Below, piece after piece: positions 42,437-51,308 of a stretch of 64,000 nt of DNA. The notes under the pieces are model-generated. The model was not told the DNA's origin and searched no databases. It saw only the letters and a list, made by a program, of their open reading frames with translations. Within the stretch, counting starts at the first letter, position 1, and every line of letters begins with the position of its first letter. Origin of the DNA: Bacillus niameyensis (GTDB lineage Bacteria; Bacillota; Bacilli; Bacillales; Bacillaceae_C); assembly GCF_001375535.1 (NCBI RefSeq), contig NZ_LN831197.1, positions 1,968,530 to 2,032,529 on the forward strand, in the 5' to 3' direction. A program made the position numbers and the translations under genes.

Positions 42437-42461
42437 CATCAAATATTGGAGTGTATAAGGT

Positions 42462-43013
42462 ATGAGTGAATTTCCAAAAGAAACTATTGGCCATGTGAAA
42501 CGCAATTATAAACCTGCTATCATTACGATTTCGATTATTTTAATAGGAGCTATCGGTATTCTTTCGGGAATGAGAGGTGTAGAGGATTTCGACGCCTTTG
42601 ATGTCACCATTCTCCCTTTAATGAATGCGATTTTTAATAGCTTTACTTTTTTGTTTTTATTATGTGCTTTATTTGCTATTTTAAAGAAAAACGTAAAGGT
42701 ACACCGTCGTTTTATTTACGCCGCATTCGTCACAACGTTTCTATTTCTGATCACATATGTCACCTTTCACTATATAGCCCCTTCCACTTCGTATGGTGGT
42801 GAAGGGTTTATGGCTGCATTGTATTATTTCTTATTAATTACACATATTATCCTTGCTGCTGTCATAGTTCCACTTGCTCTCACTAGTGTTGCGCGTGCAT
42901 GGAATCTCGAGCATTCGCGTCATAAGAAAATAGCGCGTTGGACGATGCCAATTTGGTTATATGTTAGTTTGTCTGGTGTTTTAGTTTATATTATGATTTC
43001 TCCGTATTATTAA
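42462..43013 (+). CDS. yozB: DUF420 (YozB-type) membrane protein
   Basis: A 183-residue membrane protein with about five helices. Conserved DUF420 pieces include LPLMNAIFNSFTFLFLL, KKNVKVHRRFIYAAF with a histidine, TYVTFHY, LITHIILAAVIVPL and HKKIARWTMPIWLYVSLSG. The histidines within helices suggest heme or metal contact, and the family is often linked to cytochrome oxidase genes, but none lie here. ATG 42462 has only a weak site, with GGAG farther upstream. The leader contains structured element copy B. Confidence 0.88.
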   Translation: MSEFPKETIGHVKRNYKPAIITISIILIGAIGILSGMRGVEDFDAFDVTILPLMNAIFNSFTFLFLLCALFAILKKNVKVHRRFIYAAFVTTFLFLITYVTFHYIAPSTSYGGEGFMAALYYFLLITHIILAAVIVPLALTSVARAWNLEHSRHKKIARWTMPIWLYVSLSGVLVYIMISPYY

Positions 43014-43014
43014 T

Positions 43015-43051
43015 AAAACAAGGCTATCCTAAAGGGGGATAGCCTTGTTTT
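43015..43051 (+). terminator. yozB terminator
   Basis: AAAACAAGGCTATCC pairs perfectly over 15 bp with GGATAGCCTTGTTTT, and its T-rich end gives the release tract. Confidence 0.9.
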
Positions 43052-43201
43052 ATTAAGAAAAGGTAGTTTAATAGTTTAGAGACATTGCCCATCACACCAT
43101 TGAAGATGGAGACTTCTGTCGGAAGTCCGTTAAAACGGAAAAATAATAACTATTTCAGATTCACCATAAAACCGAACAGAGTATTTTATAAATTACAACT
43201 C

Positions 43202-43230
43202 TTGACACTGTTCCGTTATCAAGATAGAAT
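43202..43230 (+). promoter_or_regulatory. Sigma-A promoter of the SAM-riboswitch operon
   Basis: TTGACA (43202-43207), a 17-nt spacer and TAGAAT (43225-43230). It would start transcription about 15 nt before the riboswitch P1 stem. Confidence 0.85.
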
Positions 43231-43252
43231 TGCAACAATTACATACCTATTT

Positions 43253-43404
43253 CTTATCAAGAGAGGCAGAGGGACTGGCCCAATGATGCCTCAGCAGCAG
43301 ACAAGTTGTACTGTGCTAATTCCAGAAGCGGAAAGCTTGTAGATAAGAGGAGTAGCTTTTCATGTATGGCCAACCTCTTCTTATGTTATGAAGAGGTTAT
43401 TTTG
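43253..43404 (+). promoter_or_regulatory. SAM-I (S-box) riboswitch with terminator
   Basis: The P1 stem pairs CTTATC (43253) with GATAAG (43342-43347). Between them are the canonical AAGAGAGGCAGAGGGACTGG core, GCCTCAGCAGC and GCTAATTCC with the conserved A-rich joins. A terminator hairpin (AACCTCTTC with GAAGAGGTT, 43372-43398) and a T-rich tract follow. High SAM is expected to favour termination ahead of the methionine synthase gene. Confidence 0.93.
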
Positions 43405-43427
43405 ATTTTAAAGGAGATTTGAAAGAA

Positions 43428-44555
43428 ATGACGAAAACAGCAACGAAAGCACCGTTTCGCGCAGATGTTGTAGGAAGTTATCTACGCCCGCAAGTGTTAA
43501 AAGAAGCGAGGGAACGCTATCAGAAAGGTGAAATTTCAAAGGAGGATCTGCGTTTAATCGAAGATACTGAAATTGCGAAACTAGTAGAAAAACAAAAAGA
43601 TACAGGTCTTCAAGTAGTAACGGATGGAGAATTTCGCAGAAAATATTGGCATGCCGATTTTATTAGTGCCATTGATGGCATTCACAGCTTTGAAGTTGAA
43701 GTTCCTGGTTTCTTTCAGGGAGAAATGAAAACTTTAACATCCTACACTGTTGGATCTGCATTAAAGTTTCCAGAAAATCATCCATTTTTAGATCACTTTC
43801 GCTATTTGAATAGTATAGCAGGGGACCATACAGCGAAGATCACGATTCCTGGACCTAATATGATTTTTCATTCCGGTGTTGTTAGTAGTCAGCCGTATTT
43901 AGATAATCCTGCTTATCCATCTTTTGAAGCTGTTGCAAAAGATATCGCTAAAGTTTATCAAGATGCTATTCAAGCATTTTACGATGCGGGTTGTCGATAT
44001 TTACAATTCGATGATACGAGTTGGGGTGCTTTTCTCAGTGAAAAATTCCGTGCAAAAATTGAAGCAAACGGATGGAACATTCATGAATTAATGAAATTGT
44101 TTGCAGATATAACAATTGAGGCACTCACTAACAAACCAGATGATATGGTGATTACACTTCATGTATGCCGTGGCAACTTCAAATCTTCATGGTTATATGA
44201 AGGAGATTACGAAGCTATTTCAAAAGAATTATTTTCCCGTGTTCCAGTAGATGCTTTCTTTTTGGAATTTGATGACGAACGTTCTGGTGACTTTACACCA
44301 CTCCGATATATTAAAGATCAACAGGTAGTTTTAGGCTTAATCACTTCTAAAACAGCTGAACTAGAAGATCCGGAAGATGTTAAGATAAGAGTGGCTCAAG
44401 CGGCAGAATACGTTGATCTTGAACAGCTTTGTCTAAGCCCGCAATGTGGTTTTGCTTCTACTGAAGAGGGAAACCTTATTACCGAGGAGGAGCAATGGGC
44501 GAAAGTTCGTCATGTTGTGGAAATTGCACATGATATTTGGGATGAGCAAGACTAA
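43428..44555 (+). CDS. yxjG: Methionine synthase II-like (MetE C-terminal domain) protein, YxjG/YxjH family
   Basis: A 375-residue protein covering only the catalytic half of cobalamin-independent methionine synthase. Zinc ligands are expected in LHVCRGNF (His, Cys) and LSPQCGF (Cys), with a glutamate in LEFDDERSG. B. subtilis YxjG and YxjH have the same size and are S-box controlled, as here. The methyl donor is not established for these short forms. ATG 43428 lies 11 nt after AAGGAG; an in-frame TTG at 43419 is too close to that site. Confidence 0.92.
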   Translation: MTKTATKAPFRADVVGSYLRPQVLKEARERYQKGEISKEDLRLIEDTEIAKLVEKQKDTGLQVVTDGEFRRKYWHADFISAIDGIHSFEVEVPGFFQGEMKTLTSYTVGSALKFPENHPFLDHFRYLNSIAGDHTAKITIPGPNMIFHSGVVSSQPYLDNPAYPSFEAVAKDIAKVYQDAIQAFYDAGCRYLQFDDTSWGAFLSEKFRAKIEANGWNIHELMKLFADITIEALTNKPDDMVITLHVCRGNFKSSWLYEGDYEAISKELFSRVPVDAFFLEFDDERSGDFTPLRYIKDQQVVLGLITSKTAELEDPEDVKIRVAQAAEYVDLEQLCLSPQCGFASTEEGNLITEEEQWAKVRHVVEIAHDIWDEQD

Positions 44556-44580
44556 ACTTGATATAAGATTTGTCTAGGAT

Positions 44581-44610
44581 AAAGGCTGTCTTATTTGGAG
44601 ACAGCCTTTT
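44581..44610 (+). terminator. yxjG terminator
   Basis: AAAGGCTGTC pairs with GACAGCCTTT across a short loop and is followed by T-rich sequence, 26 bp past the stop. Confidence 0.87.
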
Positions 44611-44703
44611 AATTATTGTCCGGATTCGTCATGATCATAAGCCGTTGTTGAGATTTGAACATTACGATTGAAAACTCGCAAGGAAACTGGGATCGATTAT
44701 TAA

Positions 44704-45270
44704 TCAAAAACCGTATTTTGCCTCTTCCTCCTCACGAATCTTCGTATAAGTCTCTGTTAACACTACAGTATCTTCAACTAAACGGTCGATACGAAACAAG
44801 ACATCATCATTCATAATTTCTTTACGGTAAAAATCTTTTTCCTCAATAAAAACGTAAGTCTGAACAATTTGTGCTTTCATATAAGACAAAATGGGTTTTA
44901 GTTGTTGTTCAACAATTAGATAATGTTTTGCTGATCCTGCTGTAACGAGGATACTAGCAACTTTATCGCGGAACGCCTTTTCTGGAAGCAAATCAAATAT
45001 ATTTTTCAATGTAGCTGGTATCGAAGCTTGGAATATCGGGGTGGCAATAATAATCGCATCAGCTTCCATGATCGTTTGCACCACATATCCTGTGTCTCCT
45101 TCATACTCCAAATAGTTCCTTCCATCACTAAACTGAATATCAAAATCAGCTAAATCCAGTAAAATCGTTTCTACATGTGGATATTGTTCATGAAGAGCCT
45201 TCATCGTGTAATCCATTGCTGTTCTCGTTTTCGATCCAACTTTTGATCCAGATAATCCAACAATCTTCAT
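44704..45270 (-). CDS. NADPH-dependent FMN reductase (SsuE-like)
   Basis: A 188-residue flavodoxin-fold reductase. It begins MKIVGLSGSKVGSKTR, the FMN phosphate loop, and has ADAIIIATPIFQASIPATLK and an active-site loop with LLPEKAFRDK. Such enzymes supply reduced FMN to two-component monooxygenases. It lies 14 bp downstream of a luciferase-like monooxygenase on the same strand, so the two probably form a functional pair. ATG 45270 has GGGGGAAG upstream. The final substrate of the pair is unknown. Confidence 0.87.
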   Translation of the reverse strand: MKIVGLSGSKVGSKTRTAMDYTMKALHEQYPHVETILLDLADFDIQFSDGRNYLEYEGDTGYVVQTIMEADAIIIATPIFQASIPATLKNIFDLLPEKAFRDKVASILVTAGSAKHYLIVEQQLKPILSYMKAQIVQTYVFIEEKDFYRKEIMNDDVLFRIDRLVEDTVVLTETYTKIREEEEAKYGF

Positions 45271-45284
45271 CTCTCATCTTCCCC

Positions 45285-46343
45285 CTATTTCTTTGCTGTA
45301 TATTTTTTGATTGCTGGCAATATTTCTGTCCCAATAAGTTCAATATTTTTCTTTACTTGCTCAAACGGAACACCACCAAAATCCATTTGTGCTATATAGC
45401 GCTGATGGCCAAATACCTCATGTTGATAAAGAATTTTTTCAATTATTTGCTGTGGACTTCCGACATTCATAATATTATGCGGGTCCGCTCCTTGGGCAAA
45501 AAGTTGCTTAGAGAAACCTTGTCCGTTCGTTCGCTTCATTCCTTCATTGATATGTGGATAATATTCTTTCAATGCTTGTTGAGACGTTTCAGCAGCGTAG
45601 AAAAATCCAGCTGTTGCAACAGGTAACTCAGCTGGGTCAAATCCGCTTTGCCGTGCCGCTTCACGATAGGCGTCCACAGTTTGCTTAAAAGCAACAGCTG
45701 GTCCACCTAGGTGAGCCATGAACATTGGAACACCCGCATACCCTGCTCGAATGGCGCTAGCAGGTGAACCGCCAACTGCACGCCAAATTGGAAGCTTGCC
45801 GCCTTTTGGTCGCGGAAGCACCTTCGCATTCTTTAACGAAGCGCGGAATTCACCATTCCAATTAACAACTTCCTCTTCATTAATTTTTAACAACAACTCA
45901 AATTTTTCTTCAAATAACTCTTCATAATTACGAAGATTATATCCCAATAGATCAAAGAGTCCGACCCTAGAGGCGCGGCCAGCAATAATCTCAGCACGAC
46001 CCTTCGAAATTAAATCAATCGTTGCAAAATCCTCATATACACGGACGGGATCTGATGTACTAATTATTGTTGATGAGCTAGCTATTTTTATTTTCTCTGT
46101 TGCTTGAGCAATAGCTGCTAAGACAACAGTGTGCGCCTGTGTTGTAAAATATTCCTGATGACTTTCACCAACACTAAAAAAGTCAATCCCTGCTTCCTCA
46201 GCTAATTTGGCGTATTCGATAATCTCTTGGATACGTTCTTCGGCAGATATACGTTCTCCTGTAAAAGGGTTCGGTAAATGGTCCCCCAATGTATAAATTC
46301 CAAACTCAAGTCCCTGACTAAGATTCATTCGATGTGTTTCCAT
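45285..46343 (-). CDS. Luciferase-like flavin-dependent monooxygenase (LLM class)
   Basis: About 352 residues with the bacterial-luciferase TIM barrel: GLEFGIYTLGDHLPNP, FFSVGESHQEYFTTQA, the SSSTIISTSDPVRVYEDFA segment, GRAEIIAGRASR and a late FGGVPFEQV. It uses reduced FMN and oxygen, probably supplied by the SsuE-like reductase encoded 14 bp downstream. It is divergent from a DUF24/HxlR regulator, whose operator-like palindromes lie between the starts. ATG 46343 is preceded by GATTGGTG; a GTG at 46358 lies inside that site. Substrate unknown; sulfur or aromatic compounds are possible. Confidence 0.87.
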   Translation of the reverse strand: METHRMNLSQGLEFGIYTLGDHLPNPFTGERISAEERIQEIIEYAKLAEEAGIDFFSVGESHQEYFTTQAHTVVLAAIAQATEKIKIASSSTIISTSDPVRVYEDFATIDLISKGRAEIIAGRASRVGLFDLLGYNLRNYEELFEEKFELLLKINEEEVVNWNGEFRASLKNAKVLPRPKGGKLPIWRAVGGSPASAIRAGYAGVPMFMAHLGGPAVAFKQTVDAYREAARQSGFDPAELPVATAGFFYAAETSQQALKEYYPHINEGMKRTNGQGFSKQLFAQGADPHNIMNVGSPQQIIEKILYQHEVFGHQRYIAQMDFGGVPFEQVKKNIELIGTEILPAIKKYTAKK

Positions 46344-46423
46344 ATATTTTATCACCAATCTTTCAATGCTTTTTATAATTTGTAATGTTATTATAGAATA
46401 TAATATCCCTTTCTATAAGTACG

Positions 46424-46459
46424 CACTTAAAAGTGGCATAGTATACAAATAGATACTAT
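46424..46459. promoter_or_regulatory. Candidate DUF24/HxlR operator region
   Basis: Two palindromes lie in the 129-bp divergent gap: CACTT-aa-AAGTG (46424-46435) and ATAGTAT-acaaatag-ATACTAT (46438-46459). The second resembles the TACTATTTG-type sites of the B. subtilis YodB/HypR group (from memory). Confidence 0.6.
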
Positions 46460-46472
46460 TGGAGTGGATTTA

Positions 46473-46820
46473 ATGAAAAAAGTACCAGAAGAGTGTCGTG
46501 TAGAGGATGCATTAGGTATTCTCGTTGGTAAATGGAAGCCGATTATTTTACTACAGTTATTGCAGGAAGGTACAAAGCGCTTTAGTGAACTTAAACGTAG
46601 TTTGCCTGGTATCACGCAAAAGATGTTAACAAAACAATTGCGAGAATTGGAAGAAGAGGATATTGTTGCTCGAGTAGTTTATCCTCAAGTTCCGCCAAAA
46701 GTAGAGTATTCAATTACTGAATATGGCAAGAGTTTGGAACCAATCCTAGAAGCTATGCACGAATGGGGCACCCGGCATGCGCTCCACAAATTGCAAAAAA
46801 GTACTGAAAAGAGCTCTTAA
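46473..46820 (+). CDS. HxlR/DUF24-family (MarR-type) transcriptional regulator
   Basis: A 115-residue winged helix protein: [39 protein letters not shown] (recognition region), [20 protein letters not shown] (wing) and [11 protein letters not shown] single cysteine near the N-terminus (KKVPEEC, Cys8) matches the redox-sensing cysteine of YodB, CatR and HypR. Electrophile or quinone sensing is therefore plausible. ATG 46473 follows GGAGTGG by 5 nt. It is divergent from the monooxygenase-reductase operon, its likely target. Confidence 0.92.
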   Translation: MKKVPEECRVEDALGILVGKWKPIILLQLLQEGTKRFSELKRSLPGITQKMLTKQLRELEEEDIVARVVYPQVPPKVEYSITEYGKSLEPILEAMHEWGTRHALHKLQKSTEKSS

Positions 46821-46828
46821 ATAATAAT

Positions 46829-46851
46829 AGGACCGGATTTTAACCGGTCCT
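46829..46851 (+). terminator. Bidirectional terminator
   Basis: AGGACCGG pairs perfectly with CCGGTCCT across a 7-nt loop, with T-rich flanks. It is shared by the HxlR gene and the convergent ykuS-like gene. Confidence 0.8.
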
Positions 46852-46856
46852 CTCCT

Positions 46857-47090
46857 TTATCGGCTTAATCTTTGTTCAACATCATTCACAACGTCTTGTA
46901 CTGACATTCCTTCCATGCTTACAATCGGAAAATCGTATTGTTCTGTGTTCATTTCAGTCATGGCACGGACAATACCCACATCGCACCCTTTCATATCGTC
47001 GTTAACAGTAAACATCGATACTTGATGTCCTTTTTCTTCCAAAGCCTGCTTTACTTCATCTAGTGGATTTTCTACTGCAATTTTTGCCAA
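46857..47090 (-). CDS. ykuS: UPF0180 (YkuS-like) small protein
   Basis: A 77-residue protein matching B. subtilis YkuS: start MAKIAVENPLDEVKQALEEK, then GHQVSM and a C-terminal helix VQDVVNDVEQRL. Function unknown. The start is TTG 47090, with GGAAGGTG 6 nt upstream and the family's usual MAKKIAVE-like beginning. A GTG at 47099 lies in the ribosome binding site. Confidence 0.85.
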   Translation of the reverse strand: MAKIAVENPLDEVKQALEEKGHQVSMFTVNDDMKGCDVGIVRAMTEMNTEQYDFPIVSMEGMSVQDVVNDVEQRLSR

Positions 47091-47325
47091 AATAAACACC
47101 TTCCCTTTTTATTTCATAATCTTTCAGAATGTATTTTTCCCGTAAAGTATATAATTAAACGATCTATTTTGTTAGAAGGAATTTGTTTACAAATTTCAAA
47201 TAAAGGACTATTGACCTATTTTTTTACATTCTTTAATTCTTGATAAAGATCTCAAAATAATCATCATTTCAAATAGGTAAAACGTGCTATAATTAATGTG
47301 GATATTTTGAATTATTGGGGGTTGG

Positions 47326-49065
47326 ATGTATTTGTCATTTCAATACGGATCAGATTCACCAGATATAAAAAACCCGTTTAAACAAGAGGGATTGTTATAT
47401 CTTATTGGTGGAGCAGTCGTTTTAGTAATTAGTTTGTTTGCCATCTTGTCAGTTCGTTCCAATATTATTGAAAACGGGTTGGCCTTTGGTTGGAAAAGCT
47501 TAGTCGTAGGACTTATTCTCGTGACAGCAGGGGTTAACTTTCTTGCAAAAGGCTTGTTTAAGATTTCTCGTTTCTATGTAGGTAGAGGTGTGCCATCAAG
47601 TCTTTCGAAAAATATGGCTCGCAGTGAAAAGCATACAGATGAGCCTAATGTTTACTATAACTCAAATGAGATTGAACAAATGATCATGGGAAGAAAAAAC
47701 CTAACTTTTCATGAACCAGTTACACTCTTTGAACGATTAGTGTATGGAGTTTTTCCTAAATTTATTTTCCTGCCTATTTCGATGAGGAATTATCTACATA
47801 TCTTAATACGAAATACCGGATCAACCATTATAGTACTGTTCATTTATTTATTAGCTCTACTTTCAGGTGGAGTAGGACTTACGAAATTAACCGAATCTTC
47901 ATTTTCCCATTTTTTAGGTATTGGAGTTTGTATTTATTTATTACTTATGTGGTTAAGAACACCTTTGTCGGTTAAAAAGGTTACTCATCGTAAACTATTT
48001 TTCGGATCAAACTCGCAAATCGTATGGGTCAGTATTATCGCTATTTTGGCACCTGCCATTGCCGAAGTGTTATTGCGACAAGGAGTAAAATTCCCAGCGG
48101 CTCCATTTAATCCTACATTAGCACTTATCACTATTTTACTTTTAAGTATTGTCATTTGTACTGTAGGATTTATGCTTGCTAAATTAAGAGCGAATATTAC
48201 GGAACCTATTACAGAAGTATCTGAGGATAGAAATCATTGGAGTGAAAATGTTCATCCAAAAGATTTCTTCCGTGCACTAGATATGGAAATGGCCGAATTT
48301 CGTTATAAAGAAATTCCCAATAGAGTTTATCGCGAATTAAATCCGACTTTAAATATGGAAGGCAGTATGGACAAAGGCAGTTTTCAAGGAGATATGATCC
48401 AAGAAACGCAACCTATTTTTCAGGAAAAATATTATCCGCCATTACTAGAAAGATTACGCTTCGGCATTGCTGTTGTCGGACATAGCTTTGTTATATTATC
48501 AGCACTTTTACTATTTATTTTTAGCCAAGGAATGAATGATGGATTCAGTATCCATGCTATTTTCAATCTTATCTTCTTCCCAGGAATTCTAAGTATTATT
48601 GGGATTTCACTGCTGACTTTAGCGCATCTATATTGGGGAGAAATGCTTTTTAAGAGCTACCTAATCCAATTTCAAGGAGAAGGAACTTATTCAGAGTCCA
48701 AGCTGTCAGTTGGTATGGCAATTACAGACTCGGTTCGTAGTGAAAATACAGTTGTCAGAACGTCATATAGTAGCTGGTTTTTAGTAACTGAACTATTAAC
48801 AAGCACGCAAGCGCGATCTGGAACAAACACTCTTAGCAGTGCTCGTTATATTTTAAGCATGTATAAGTCTGATGAAATGCTAAATCAATTGGTCGAACAA
48901 ATAAAAGGATTCCTTGATAATCGCGAATTAATTGCTGTTTCTGGGTCTGAGCAAGACGGTGAATCCATAAAATCTCTCTATGCGATCAATGCAGCAAAAC
49001 CAGATAATACGCAGAAACTAGCTGGAATTAAACAGAAAGTACTACCTAATAGTGATCAAGAATAA
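47326..49065 (+). CDS. Polytopic membrane protein, unrecognised
   Basis: A 579-residue protein that I cannot assign to a family. About nine or ten hydrophobic segments are visible: two at residues ~23-80, four at ~165-290 and two at ~385-445. Long soluble loops lie at ~85-150 and ~300-375, and a soluble C-terminal ~130 residues ends in a charged tail. The soluble tail contains TSYSSWFLVTELLTSTQARS and SARYILSMYKSDEML. The start at 47326 follows GGGGG by 4 nt. It is a single gene with its own terminator. No catalytic motif stands out. Confidence 0.8.
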   Translation: MYLSFQYGSDSPDIKNPFKQEGLLYLIGGAVVLVISLFAILSVRSNIIENGLAFGWKSLVVGLILVTAGVNFLAKGLFKISRFYVGRGVPSSLSKNMARSEKHTDEPNVYYNSNEIEQMIMGRKNLTFHEPVTLFERLVYGVFPKFIFLPISMRNYLHILIRNTGSTIIVLFIYLLALLSGGVGLTKLTESSFSHFLGIGVCIYLLLMWLRTPLSVKKVTHRKLFFGSNSQIVWVSIIAILAPAIAEVLLRQGVKFPAAPFNPTLALITILLLSIVICTVGFMLAKLRANITEPITEVSEDRNHWSENVHPKDFFRALDMEMAEFRYKEIPNRVYRELNPTLNMEGSMDKGSFQGDMIQETQPIFQEKYYPPLLERLRFGIAVVGHSFVILSALLLFIFSQGMNDGFSIHAIFNLIFFPGILSIIGISLLTLAHLYWGEMLFKSYLIQFQGEGTYSESKLSVGMAITDSVRSENTVVRTSYSSWFLVTELLTSTQARSGTNTLSSARYILSMYKSDEMLNQLVEQIKGFLDNRELIAVSGSEQDGESIKSLYAINAAKPDNTQKLAGIKQKVLPNSDQE

Positions 49066-49073
49066 TATTGTAT

Positions 49074-49110
49074 ACAAAAAGTCGCCATTTCATTGAAGGC
49101 GACTTTTTGT
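49074..49110 (+). terminator. Bidirectional terminator
   Basis: ACAAAAAGTCGCC pairs perfectly over 13 bp with GGCGACTTTTTGT. It separates the membrane-protein gene from the convergent GGDEF-EAL gene. Confidence 0.92.
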
Positions 49111-49123
49111 CTTTTTAGCAAAT

Positions 49124-51121
49124 TTACGTAAATACAGCTTCATCATCAATAATCCCATTTAACCAACTTTTCACTTCTTTTACCTTCATTGGTTTTCCAT
49201 AATAGTAGCCTTGAATAACTCGACAACCAAGTTGATAGAGAAAATCGACCTGTTCTTTATTTTCAATTCCTTCCGCAACAACTTCTAAATTAAGCTCTTC
49301 AGCCATTAAAATAATGGCATTGATAATTGCACGTTTACTTGAAGTATCTAAATCATTAGTAAACAGCCTGTCTAATTTCAATGTATCAATCGGAATACGG
49401 TCAAGTAAACCGATTGAAGAATAACCAGAACCAAAATCATCTAAAGATACTTTCACACCTAACGCGCGAATACTTTTAAGTTGATTAAATACCTGATTCA
49501 AATCAGTAAAAAGCATCGACTCGGTTATTTCCAACTCCAATAACTGTGCATCTAATTTTTCTTGATCTAATATGGAGCGCACCTTCTCAGCCAAATTATC
49601 TATTTGAAATAGTCGGATTGAGATATTAACAGAAATTGGTTGAACTAAACCTTCTTGCTGCCATAGTTTAGATTGTCGGCAAACTTCTTCCATAACCCAC
49701 TTTGTAATAGGAACGATAATACCTGTTTCTTCCGCAATCGGAATAAATTCGCCTGGAGGTATATATCCTAAACGCGGGTGTTCCCACCTAATCAATGCCT
49801 CAAACCCATGCAAGCTATTTTTACCGACATTCCATTTCGGTTGATAAACGAGGTAAAATTGCTGATTATCTAAGGCAAATTGTAAGTCCCTTTCTATTTC
49901 CATTCGTCGCAGTTCTGTTTGACCAATCTGTTCATCATAAACAAAAAATTGATTCTTCCCTAAACTTTTTGCCTTATACATCGCTGTATCAGCTTTCTTT
50001 AGAAGGTGCGACCGCTCGGACCGTAAACATCCTATACTAATTCCGATGCTTGCGGTGACAAACAATTCATTTCCATGAATATAAAAGATTTCAGTCAGTT
50101 GCTGTAAAACTTCTTTCGCTAATTGCTTAGCCCTTTTCTCGTCACATTGTTTTACAATAAGTAGGAATTCATCGCCTCCTATTCGAAAAACTTGTTGATC
50201 CTTCTGAATAAATCGTCTAAGACGAATTCCTACTTTATGAACGAGTAAGTCTCCCATATCATGGCCTAACGTATCATTGACAATTTTAAAATGATCTAAA
50301 TCTATGTACATAACCCCAATCTGCTCATCCCCAAGGTAGTTATCGAAAAAACGATTCATCGCATTTCGGTTAGGCAGCCTCGTTATAGAATCTTGAAAAG
50401 CCATATTTTCAAGTAAATGACGTTCCAAAAACATTACAAACCATGAGATAAATAAAATAAAACAAATGGTAACGGTGACTCCGTAAAGAAGAAAATGATT
50501 GGAAGCCTTAGAGTGATTTACAATGTCCATACTATGGAATGTAGCTGCCTCCATTCCCGTATAATGCATCCCACAAATAGCAAAGCCCATTATGATCGCT
50601 GATAACCACTTTAACCAACTAGACGATTGTTGCATTCTAAAGCGAATAAACAATAGTAAAGCTGCGTAGGAAGCAAAATAGGCAATTGCTACTGAAAGAA
50701 GAAAGAAGCCCCAAGAATAAGATATATCTACAGTCGTCATGGCATCCATTCCGATATAGTGCATGAGAAGAATGCCACTGCCTAGAACAAATCCTCCAAC
50801 AGCCACTTTATATGGTTTTATTATATTTTGCATTGTTAAGTAAAAAGCAATAAAGGACGAAACAACGCTCACTAACATAGAAACGATAGTAAGAAGGACA
50901 TCGTACTTCATTTGTATATGACTATGGATTGCTAGCATCCCAATAAAATGCATCGACCAAACGCCACTCCCCATAACAAGTGAACCTGATAAAAGCCAAA
51001 AGAATTTAACTTTCCTTCTTGCATAAGAAATCTTTGCAGCAATATTCAATGCGGAATAAGAGGAAAGAATAGCAATTAAGACAGAGAGTAACACAATATA
51101 AATATTATAAGTTCCTACCAT
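49124..51121 (-). CDS. MHYT-GGDEF-EAL cyclic di-GMP protein
   Basis: A 665-residue integral membrane protein. The N-terminal MHYT sensor (~1-220) has seven helices and three signature repeats, MHFIGM, MHYIGM and MHYTGM, which are proposed to bind copper and sense a gas or oxygen. A GGDEF domain follows with an intact RIGGDEF, and then a complete EAL domain with EALIRW, ELEITESM, DDFGSGYSS and VVAEGIEN. Both synthesis and breakdown of cyclic di-GMP are therefore possible from sequence; which one dominates cannot be told. ATG 51121 has GGAGCGAG about 9 nt upstream. It is a lone gene. Confidence 0.95.
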   Translation of the reverse strand: MVGTYNIYIVLLSVLIAILSSYSALNIAAKISYARRKVKFFWLLSGSLVMGSGVWSMHFIGMLAIHSHIQMKYDVLLTIVSMLVSVVSSFIAFYLTMQNIIKPYKVAVGGFVLGSGILLMHYIGMDAMTTVDISYSWGFFLLSVAIAYFASYAALLLFIRFRMQQSSSWLKWLSAIIMGFAICGMHYTGMEAATFHSMDIVNHSKASNHFLLYGVTVTICFILFISWFVMFLERHLLENMAFQDSITRLPNRNAMNRFFDNYLGDEQIGVMYIDLDHFKIVNDTLGHDMGDLLVHKVGIRLRRFIQKDQQVFRIGGDEFLLIVKQCDEKRAKQLAKEVLQQLTEIFYIHGNELFVTASIGISIGCLRSERSHLLKKADTAMYKAKSLGKNQFFVYDEQIGQTELRRMEIERDLQFALDNQQFYLVYQPKWNVGKNSLHGFEALIRWEHPRLGYIPPGEFIPIAEETGIIVPITKWVMEEVCRQSKLWQQEGLVQPISVNISIRLFQIDNLAEKVRSILDQEKLDAQLLELEITESMLFTDLNQVFNQLKSIRALGVKVSLDDFGSGYSSIGLLDRIPIDTLKLDRLFTNDLDTSSKRAIINAIILMAEELNLEVVAEGIENKEQVDFLYQLGCRVIQGYYYGKPMKVKEVKSWLNGIIDDEAVFT

Positions 51122-51255
51122 ATATTTAATCTCGCTCCGATGTGTTTATCATGGTGTAACGATTTTATTATACTATTCTTCGAGATCAAGGTATATGTAA
51201 TTTTCTCATGTATATGACCGATATCAGAGAATGTTTCCAAGTTATGACCAATATT

Positions 51256-51292
51256 CAAAATAGCCTTGACTATTGTAGTCAAGGCTATTTTG
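51256..51292 (-). terminator. Terminator of the GNAT gene
   Basis: CAAAATAGCCTTGACTA pairs perfectly over 17 bp with TAGTCAAGGCTATTTTG across TTG. The stem ends in a T run on the minus strand and lies 17 bp past the GNAT stop. Confidence 0.88.
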
Positions 51293-51308
51293 AACAAATA
51301 AAATATTA

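Noticed and set aside
43085-43342. 85-codon open frame upstream of the methionine synthase gene
   Set aside because: The stretch contains a sigma-A promoter and an S-box riboswitch core; the frame lacks a ribosome binding site.
51115-51297. 60-codon frame upstream of the GGDEF-EAL gene
   Set aside because: It overlaps the promoter region of that gene and a terminator stem and has no ribosome binding site.
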